From positions 1 through 5,917 of the forward strand of contig JAQWKF010000076.1 in assembly GCA_029247985.1 (NCBI GenBank): a stretch of DNA of 5,917 nucleotides, read 5' to 3'. A program made the position numbers and the translations under genes. Source of the DNA: Flavobacteriaceae bacterium (lineage in GTDB: Bacteria; Bacteroidota; Bacteroidia; Flavobacteriales; Flavobacteriaceae). A model generated the notes under the pieces. The model was given only the letters and a program-made list of their open reading frames with translations. It was not told where the DNA came from and searched no databases. Positions 1 through 5,014 of this stretch are shown piece after piece. Numbering within the stretch: position 1 is the stretch's first letter; the number at the start of each line of letters is the position of its first letter.

Positions 1-53
1 TCGATAGCCTCTAGTAGTTTGGGATCAATTCCCAAAGATGAAAAATCTGTCAT
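1..53 (-). CDS. N-terminal fragment of a probable DEAD-box RNA helicase (runs off the left edge)
   Basis: Reading leftwards from an ATG at 53-51, 17 codons stay open to the window edge and give MTDFSSLGIDPKLLEAI. The pattern F-x-x-L-G-(I/L)-x-P-x-L-L-x-A-I is the usual start of DEAD-box ATP-dependent RNA helicases, just ahead of the Q motif. Family members unwind structured RNA in the cytoplasm during ribosome assembly, mRNA decay or cold adaptation; which of these applies cannot be told from 17 residues. The gene diverges from the GH16 gene across about 100 bases. No helicase motif (Q, Walker A, DEAD) lies inside the window, so the call rests only on the N-terminal signature. The short palindrome at 18-36 is part of this reading frame (codons for L-G-I-D-P-K). 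Confidence 0.6.
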   Translation of the reverse strand, partial: MTDFSSLGIDPKLLEAI

Positions 54-62
54 AAGAAGTGG

Positions 63-70
63 CAAATGTA
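63..70 (-). promoter_or_regulatory. Possible -7 promoter element for the leftward helicase gene
   Basis: On the minus strand this reads TACATTTG, an exact match to the Bacteroidota -7 consensus TAnnTTTG. It lies 9 bases upstream of the ATG at 53, so transcription would begin only a few bases before the start codon. No clear TTG-type -33 element sits at the expected distance. The motif is AT-rich and could occur by chance. Confidence 0.3.
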
Positions 71-155
71 ACCTAAATAGTTTGAAGAGAACTATACGTC
101 TGAAAAACAGCCCTAAAGCTATATTATTTAACTATTTTTACTGCGAATATCACTT

Positions 156-1874
156 ATGAAAACAAAAGCGATTTATTTTCTATTTTTCCTATCATTTAAT
201 TCGCTATTTGCCCAAAATCTAGCACTACAAAAATCCACAACCACAAGTAGCGTTAGAGACAACAATCAAGGCGCTTTTGCTGTCGATGGGGATCAATCAA
301 CACGCTGGGAAAGCAATTGGAGCAATCCGCAATTTTTAACTGTTGATCTTGGGAGCACCTACACGCTAAACAGAGTCGAAATTGACTGGGAAGATGCTTA
401 TGCAACGCATTATCAAATACAACTATCCGACAACCAACAACAATGGACAACAGCTTTAAACATCACTGGCAGTGATGGCGGGACAGATGTTATCGATTTG
501 AATGGAGCAACTGCGCGTTATGTACGCATGTATGGTACCCAACGTACCACAATCGGAGGTGCACAATACGGATATAGTATTTTTGAGTTTGAAGTCTATG
601 AGGAAGTGACAACAAACAATGCTTCCCTTTCCAATATTTTTCTTGACGATGTTGCATTCGCTGCGTTTTCAAGCAATCAATTTACCTATAATCATTTATT
701 ACCACCAGGAGTAACTAGCATACCTGTAGTTACTGCGGCTACTGCAAATTCAAGCGCAACTTACACAGTTACAAACGCACAGTCCCTCCCAGGAACAACA
801 ACTATAAACGTAACTTCTGCAGATGGCAGCACTACCCAAACATACACCATAAACTTCGAGGGGAGTGCTTATAACTTGGTGTGGAACGATGAGTTTGATT
901 ATACTGGTGCGCCAAACTCCTCAAAATGGTACCATCAAACATACCCTCCCGTTGGGGATAGCTGGTTTAATGGAGAACAGCAGCATTATACTGGTCGAAT
1001 TGAAAATTCCTATGTTAGTAATGGATCATTAAAAATTAAAGCCATTAAAGAAACCTACCGAGATCCAACAAGTGGATCTACCAAACAATATACTGCTGCG
1101 CGCCTCAATTCAAAATACGCATTTAAATATGGACGTATGGAGGTAAGAGCAAAGCTGCCTGCAGCGCAAGGCACATGGCCAGCCATTTGGACCTTGGGTA
1201 AAAATATCAGCGAAAATGGTGCTTATTGGGAAACGCAAGGATATGGTGATACAGCATGGCCAGCTTGTGGTGAAATCGACATCATGGAACAAGATGGAGA
1301 CAAGTCTAAAACATCTGGCGCCTTTCACTTTCCAAACAGCAATGGCAACCACACATATACCACCAACAGTTTAAGTGTGTCTAATACAGACAGTAACTGG
1401 CATGTATATGCTATGGACTGGAATGCAGAAACCATTGAGCTATCAGTAGACGGTACGGTTTTTCATACCCTTAACAATGCACAAAATGCCTATTTTGACA
1501 ATGAACACTTTATCTTATTAAATATTGCCATGGGAGGGCAATTAGGGGGTAGCATTCCCGATATTTTTACTTTTGATATTATGGAAATTGATTATGTCCG
1601 TGTTTATCAATTACAACCGCTTACTACTGATGAGATTGTCAAACAAAATATTGAAGTAAACATATATCCTAATCCGTCAATGGGTAAGTTTTATGTTGAG
1701 GCTGCTGATGTCATCAATGAAATTGTGGTTTACGATTTAACGGGGCGCACCTTGGCAAAATATCATCCCATGAATACCAAAGAAACTATTTCAATAAACC
1801 AATCGCCTGGTATTTACCTCATCAAAGTGAGGGGAGCTAAATTTGAAATAGTTAATAAGATAATTATAAACTAA
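156..1874 (+). CDS. Secreted GH16 beta-glucanase (laminarinase-like) with F5/8 type C domain and T9SS sorting tail
   Basis: Predicted endo-acting beta-1,3- or beta-1,3-1,4-glucanase of glycoside hydrolase family 16, acting outside the cell. Residues 1-19 form a signal peptide (cleavage before Q20). Residues about 21-148 form an F5/8 type C / CBM32-like discoidin domain, with the A-V-D-G-D-x-S-T-R-W-E-S signature. Residues about 156-234 match the cadherin-like beta-sandwich family (L-S-N-I-F-L..., ending D-G-S-T-T-Q-T-Y-T-I). The catalytic domain spans about 239-486 and carries E-I-D-I-M-E at 373-378: E373 is the expected nucleophile, D375 the assisting acid and E378 the acid/base. The one-residue-longer ExDxxE form is typical of laminarinases. 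Residues about 500-572 are a type A T9SS sorting domain (Y-P-N-P at 504-507, G-I-Y-L-I-K-V near the end), so export goes through the Por machinery. The start gives an intact signal peptide; no strong promoter is evident. The gene is complete, with terminator-like hairpins downstream. Laminarin is the likeliest substrate, but agarase- or porphyranase-like specificity is not excluded from motifs alone. Confidence 0.93.
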   Translation: MKTKAIYFLFFLSFNSLFAQNLALQKSTTTSSVRDNNQGAFAVDGDQSTRWESNWSNPQFLTVDLGSTYTLNRVEIDWEDAYATHYQIQLSDNQQQWTTALNITGSDGGTDVIDLNGATARYVRMYGTQRTTIGGAQYGYSIFEFEVYEEVTTNNASLSNIFLDDVAFAAFSSNQFTYNHLLPPGVTSIPVVTAATANSSATYTVTNAQSLPGTTTINVTSADGSTTQTYTINFEGSAYNLVWNDEFDYTGAPNSSKWYHQTYPPVGDSWFNGEQQHYTGRIENSYVSNGSLKIKAIKETYRDPTSGSTKQYTAARLNSKYAFKYGRMEVRAKLPAAQGTWPAIWTLGKNISENGAYWETQGYGDTAWPACGEIDIMEQDGDKSKTSGAFHFPNSNGNHTYTTNSLSVSNTDSNWHVYAMDWNAETIELSVDGTVFHTLNNAQNAYFDNEHFILLNIAMGGQLGGSIPDIFTFDIMEIDYVRVYQLQPLTTDEIVKQNIEVNIYPNPSMGKFYVEAADVINEIVVYDLTGRTLAKYHPMNTKETISINQSPGIYLIKVRGAKFEIVNKIIIN

Positions 1875-1963
1875 TGCGTGTGGTTGGCACAAATGTCGTA
1901 GGATAGATCAACACATAATTTAGACACTTCCTTATTGAGATAAATCGCAAATTCCAAGAACTG

Positions 1964-1984
1964 CTAAAATACGTTCGTATTTAG
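1964..1984 (+). terminator. Weak hairpin after the GH16 gene
   Basis: AAATACG (1967-1973) and CGTATTT (1976-1982) are exact inverted copies, extended by CT/AG with one bulged A. A T-rich stretch starts about five bases later (TCATTTTTATTT). It may be a weak first terminator or an mRNA 3'-end stabiliser ahead of the stronger hairpin at 2008. The stem is AT-rich and the tract is interrupted, so confidence is low. Confidence 0.35.
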
Positions 1985-2007
1985 TCATTTTTATTTAAGT
2001 ATAGTTT

Positions 2008-2036
2008 AAGCCTAAGCAGATTGCTTGGGTTTTTTT
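2008..2036 (+). terminator. Intrinsic terminator between the GH16 and porin genes
   Basis: The left arm AAGCCTAAGCA (2008-2018) pairs with TGCTTGGGTTT (2022-2032) through two G-T wobbles, leaving a three-base loop GAT. An uninterrupted run of seven T follows the G-rich arm (2030-2036). It lies 134 bases after the GH16 stop and 146 bases before the porin start, so the two genes are probably transcribed separately. Confidence 0.85.
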
Positions 2037-2148
2037 GTAACAGTACTAAGTTGTTTTTTATTGTTTTTCTAAAACCTTTTTTGCGCAGTGTTTTGTGTGA
2101 AAAAGTAAATAAAAATACACTTTCACCTTCGATACTATTTTTTTTCTT

Positions 2149-2156
2149 TAAATTTG
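2149..2156 (+). promoter_or_regulatory. Probable -7 promoter element of the porin gene
   Basis: TAAATTTG matches the Bacteroidota sigma-ABfr -7 consensus TAnnTTTG exactly. It lies after the GH16 terminator and 25 bases before the porin ATG, implying a leader of roughly 20 bases that is A/T-rich and lacks a Shine-Dalgarno sequence, as is usual in this phylum. No TTG -33 element is present 17-23 bases upstream; a T-rich run (2138-2145) occupies part of the spacer instead. Confidence 0.55.
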
Positions 2157-2181
2157 AAAAAACTATTTTAAAACTAATAAC

Positions 2182-3162
2182 ATGAAAAAGTTCAATTTAT
2201 CATCCTTTTTAACCCTTACAGCACTTGTTGCTTTTCTAGTATTCGGAGGAATGACTAGTGCACAAGCGCAAGAAGAACCAACATTCAGTGTTTCTGGATC
2301 TGTTGATTCTTATTATAGAAGCGCTGAGTACTCACCTGGCACCTCTTTTGCTGACCTAAACGGCTTTTCGCTTGGCATGGCAAACATTGTGCTTTCTTAC
2401 GAAGGAGAGAAATCAGGTTTTGTTGCTGATTTGGTGTATGGGCCAAGAGGTGCAGATGCAGTATTTAACTCTACTGGATCATCAAACATCGTAAACCAAT
2501 TATATGTTTACTATAATGTAAGTGATAGCTTTACATTGACATTAGGTAACTTCAATACCTTTCTAGGATATGAGGTTATTTCACCTGTTGGCAATTTTAA
2601 CTACTCAACTTCTTACATGTTCTCTAACGGACCTTTCTCACACACGGGTTTGAAAGCTGATATCGCAGTATCGGATGATGTGTCATTGATGTTAGGTGCG
2701 CTTAACAGTACAGATTACACTGAATCTCAGCCAGTAGGTGACGATTATATGTTCGGTGCTCAGTTAGGCCTATACGGACAATACATCAACTTCTTATCTG
2801 GTGGAAACGCTAATGTATCTCAAGTTGATTTTACAGGGGGTATTAACATTTCAGACAGCTTCTTCTTAGGTGTAAACGCTACTTCTTATCAAGATGATTT
2901 AGTTGAGTGGTCTGGTGTTGCGCTTTACCCACAACTTACAGTATCTGACTCTTTTTCATTGGGTCTAAGAGGTGAATCTTTTGATATCAAACAAGCAAAC
3001 GAGTTTACATCTTTCACTGTTACAGGTAGCTATACATCTGGAAACTTGACAATCAAGCCAGAAATTAGAATTGACAGTGCTGACGAAAAAGTGAGTACTT
3101 GGAGTGCTGATGGAGATGATAGCTTATCGTCATTTGTATTGGCGGCTATTTACTCTTTCTAG
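2182..3162 (+). CDS. Outer-membrane beta-barrel porin (BBP2-like family)
   Basis: Predicted outer-membrane channel protein of 326 residues. Residues 1-29 form a Sec signal peptide with cleavage at A-Q-A|Q-E-E. The rest is an alternating polar/aromatic pattern typical of beta strands, with no hydrophobic helix, and it ends in I-Y-S-F, the terminal aromatic expected for assembly by the BAM complex. The segment at about 121-156 (L-G-N-F-N-T-F-L-G-Y-E, then N-Y-S-T-S-Y-M-F-S-N-G-P-F-S-H-T-G) resembles the strongly conserved core of the Bacteroidota BBP2/porin family. Such proteins are thought to pass small solutes; the cargo cannot be told from sequence. The gene has its own -7 element and a strong terminator, so it appears to be a single-gene unit. 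Its position between two glycosidases could suggest sugar uptake, but there is no operon link. It is shorter than many family members (often near 400 residues), yet both ends look intact. Confidence 0.85.
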   Translation: MKKFNLSSFLTLTALVAFLVFGGMTSAQAQEEPTFSVSGSVDSYYRSAEYSPGTSFADLNGFSLGMANIVLSYEGEKSGFVADLVYGPRGADAVFNSTGSSNIVNQLYVYYNVSDSFTLTLGNFNTFLGYEVISPVGNFNYSTSYMFSNGPFSHTGLKADIAVSDDVSLMLGALNSTDYTESQPVGDDYMFGAQLGLYGQYINFLSGGNANVSQVDFTGGINISDSFFLGVNATSYQDDLVEWSGVALYPQLTVSDSFSLGLRGESFDIKQANEFTSFTVTGSYTSGNLTIKPEIRIDSADEKVSTWSADGDDSLSSFVLAAIYSF

Positions 3163-3184
3163 TAGTAAATACTTCACAAATATT

Positions 3185-3214
3185 AAAACCCGCATTAATC
3201 GTGCGGGTTTTTTT
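3185..3214 (+). terminator. Strong intrinsic terminator after the porin gene, possibly bidirectional
   Basis: AAAACCCGCA (3185-3194) pairs perfectly with TGCGGGTTTT (3202-3211) around a seven-base loop, followed by T to 3214 (seven T after the stem GGG). It begins 23 bases after the porin stop. On the opposite strand the same hairpin is followed by TTTT and an AT-rich stretch, so it may also stop the converging GH10 transcript, which otherwise has no clear terminator of its own. Confidence 0.9.
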
Positions 3215-3374
3215 ATTGCTTAAAAATCTTACCCCTTTGATCTGAAGAAGATCCTTATAAGCGGAATGATTTAGCAACTAAAAACCATCGGTTAGCCTCA
3301 ACTCTTTTGGCAAATCTTAATTCATGGAAAGCTGTAACAGCTAAATAGAGGTGTTACTTTGTAATTGAAATACA
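3215..3374. other. Convergent intergenic spacer with weak inverted repeats
   Basis: There is no gene or RNA that I can recognise between the porin terminator and the GH10 stop. Two short symmetric elements are visible: AGCTGT-A-ACAGCT (3330-3342), and TTGTAAT (3359-3365) facing ATTACAA (3374-3380), the latter straddling the GH10 stop codon with an eight-base loop. Neither is followed on the minus strand by a T-run, so they are poor terminators. Confidence 0.4.
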
Positions 3375-4535
3375 TTACAATTCCATCAATGCTTCTTTTA
3401 TGCCAAAATAGGCGGGTTTCTTATTGTATGTGTCATCGTGTGGGGTAGCTTGGCCACATCCGTCATAATGCGTGTTTATCCAACTATCATTATCAGAAGG
3501 CCCCCAAATAAGAATGGTATTGCAATTGTTGCGAGAAAAGGCAGTAGATACAATTCCTTTAAATGCCTCCTTTTGAGCCTGTATATTGCCCCTGTCACCA
3601 GCACATATTCTGATGTCGAGCTCCGTTATATTAACAGTAAACCCCGCATTGCCTAAATCGTCTAAGGTTTGGCCCATTTTGGCAATAAATTCAGGCGTTA
3701 CTTGATCAATTTTAAAATGCCCTTGTAGACCTACCCCATCAATTGGAGCAGCATAGTTTAACTTAAGTTCTTTAACTAAGGTGCGCATAAAATTATTCTT
3801 AGAAGTGCCAAAAGGTTCAATGTTGTAATCGTTGTAAAATAAATCCACATTTGAATCCCCTTGCCTTGCCCACTTAAACAGTTGTGAGAAATAGGGCTGA
3901 AAGCCTATATCGCCTTCATCATTAGCCTGTCTACTTACAATATCATACCAGGTATTACGACGGAAATCATTGTTGACTATCGCCTCATTTATTACATCCC
4001 ATTCATCAATTTTCCCAGCAGAGTAAGAAGATAATGCAAGAATGTATGATTTAGAAAAATCATATACTTGCTGTGCTGTCCAATTTGGAGCTTCTTCTTC
4101 AAGCCAAGATGGAATTTGCTTATACCATATCATAACATGACCTCTTTTGCGCATTTGATGCTTATCAGCGTAAGCGACAAACTTGTCTATGTTTCCCGTA
4201 TTTATTTCTGTGACACTAATATTAAAAGGATCTTGTGGGCGGTTTCGCAGCAGGTTAGCCATCTTCATTTTATTGCCCAACACTATGGCATTGTATTCTG
4301 TCTTCAAAATTTGATCTGTAGCACCGCTATTGACCTGTTCATTGTCAAACATGCCATCGCGCATCAAATTGCCGATGAATTTGCCCTTTGCAGCGGCATA
4401 TTCCTTAAGACCTGTTTCTGCTGTGGGGGTTTCTTCTTTAATTTCCGTATCAATCGTTGCCTTACTGCAACCTAAAAGAAGAAGCACAAAAAAGAGAATC
4501 GTGATTTTGTTTGTTGTAATAATAGTAAAAGCCAT
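3375..4535 (-). CDS. GH10 endo-1,4-beta-xylanase-family lipoprotein
   Basis: Predicted glycoside hydrolase family 10 enzyme, which normally cleaves internal beta-1,4 bonds of xylan with retention of configuration. Residues 1-22 are a lipoprotein signal with lipobox L-L-G-C, so C23 would be lipidated and the enzyme held in a membrane; a low-complexity linker follows to about 44. The catalytic barrel fills about 45-384, the usual GH10 size. Acid/base E184 lies in W-D-V-I-N-E (179-184) and the nucleophile E305 in I-T-E-L-D (303-307). Also visible are G-H (132-133), Q-G-H (271-273) and W344/W352, matching known substrate-binding positions. Some binding residues differ: the typical E-N-x-M-K-W motif is G-N-K-M-K-M at 87-92, and the usual W-H-x-Q is W-Y-K-Q at 137-140. 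Three Cys (311, 338, 360) fall in the last quarter. There is no T9SS tail, unlike the GH16 enzyme. The gene is monocistronic as seen, convergent with the porin and divergent from the fibre-like gene. The family is certain; xylan as the substrate is less so. Confidence 0.92.
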   Translation of the reverse strand: MAFTIITTNKITILFFVLLLLGCSKATIDTEIKEETPTAETGLKEYAAAKGKFIGNLMRDGMFDNEQVNSGATDQILKTEYNAIVLGNKMKMANLLRNRPQDPFNISVTEINTGNIDKFVAYADKHQMRKRGHVMIWYKQIPSWLEEEAPNWTAQQVYDFSKSYILALSSYSAGKIDEWDVINEAIVNNDFRRNTWYDIVSRQANDEGDIGFQPYFSQLFKWARQGDSNVDLFYNDYNIEPFGTSKNNFMRTLVKELKLNYAAPIDGVGLQGHFKIDQVTPEFIAKMGQTLDDLGNAGFTVNITELDIRICAGDRGNIQAQKEAFKGIVSTAFSRNNCNTILIWGPSDNDSWINTHYDGCGQATPHDDTYNKKPAYFGIKEALMEL

Positions 4536-4672
4536 CGTTTTGTAATCTATCTATTGTCTCAGCCGGATTGTGTTCCACTTGCTAATAATTGTGAATATAA
4601 TGTGTAAGCGCGCAGAAATCAATCGTACAAGTGCATTTGAAACTTAACTAGCATACTATGAATCAAATGATA

Positions 4673-4700
4673 CAAAAATAGATCTGCTCATTTTCACAAA
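4673..4700 (-). promoter_or_regulatory. Candidate promoter of the GH10 gene
   Basis: On the minus strand TTTG (4700-4697) is followed after 16 bases by TATTTTTG (4680-4673), which matches the TAnnTTTG -7 consensus. The spacing is slightly shorter than the usual 17-23 bases. The start codon lies 137 bases further on, so the mRNA would have a long leader. The consensus is AT-rich and a second copy of the -7 motif exists nearby at 4718-4711, so the assignment is uncertain. Confidence 0.35.
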
Positions 4701-4884
4701 TTGAATGTATCAAATGTAAATGCTCTCAATATACAGGATACGTTAATCAATATTAACTCTGGATAGTCAAAAGATATTACTATTGCTGATTATTATAGGT
4801 GGCCAACGTAATTATGATAAGAATAAATGACGGTCAGGCAGGATATTTTTAAAAAAAACACACAAATAGCAACCCGATTTTATG

Positions 4885-4901
4885 CAAAACAGCTCGTTTT
4901 G
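4885..4901. repeat. Small inverted repeat with flanking direct repeat
   Basis: CAAAAC (4885-4890) and GTTTTG (4896-4901) form a six-base-pair stem with loop AGCTC. The hexamer ACAGCT occurs twice in direct orientation here (4889-4894 and 4902-4907), 13 bases apart. It could be an operator for a dimeric regulator or chance in AT-rich DNA. Confidence 0.3.
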
Positions 4902-4923
4902 ACAGCTTAAATCAAAAAAAGAT

Positions 4924-4970
4924 ATCCCATTGTAAAAACCCAATTATGTTGTTTTTACATGAATTGGGAT
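4924..4970 (+). promoter_or_regulatory. Two overlapping, mutually exclusive inverted repeats upstream of the fibre-like gene
   Basis: Pairing A: ATCCCA (4924-4929) with TGGGAT (4965-4970), continuing as TGTAAAAAC (4931-4939) with GTTTTTACA (4951-4959), 15 base pairs in all with a small internal bulge. Pairing B: CCCAATTATGT (4939-4949) with ACATGAATTGGG (4957-4968), 11 base pairs with one bulged G. Both use the same right arm, so only one can form at a time. The element ends 44 bases before the ATG. No T-run follows directly, so it is not a standard terminator. It may be an operator or, if transcribed, a leader switch. The nearest -7-like sequence downstream, TACATTTA (4981-4988), is one base off consensus and would start transcription after the element. 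Confidence 0.5.
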
Positions 4971-5014
4971 AAAGTTTATTTACATTTACCTAATATATTT
5001 ATCATATACATAGA

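Larger units (their letters stand above)
4536..5014. other. Long divergent intergenic region rich in small inverted repeats
   Basis: These 479 bases contain no credible gene on either strand and no recognisable tRNA or rRNA. They presumably hold the promoters of the GH10 gene (leftward) and the fibre-like gene (rightward). Visible structure includes a candidate leftward promoter (4673-4700), a second minus-strand TACATTTG (4711-4718), a small hairpin at 4885-4901 and a larger pair of overlapping inverted repeats at 4924-4970. The length is generous for two simple promoters and leaves room for regulator binding or a small RNA, but I cannot point to one. Confidence 0.5.

Noticed and set aside
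18..36. Perfect palindrome with arms TTTGGGA and TCCCAAA and a five-base loop, suggestive of an operator or terminator
   Set aside because: It lies inside the leftward helicase reading frame (codons for S-L-G-I-D-P-K) and has no T-run, so coding constraint explains it.
253..1352. Minus-strand open frames at 253-450, 490-672 and 1110-1352
   Set aside because: They lie wholly inside the well-supported GH16 gene, have no recognisable domains and unnatural composition (Cys/His/Arg-rich), so they are antisense shadows.
3438..4545. Plus-strand open frames at 3438-3656, 4068-4475 and 4330-4545
   Set aside because: All are antisense to the GH10 gene, whose catalytic motifs are intact, and none resembles a known protein.
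4814..4852. Short plus-strand frame of 12 codons (starts M-I-R-I-N-D-G)
   Set aside because: Too short, with no leader or terminator evidence; expected by chance in a 479-base spacer.
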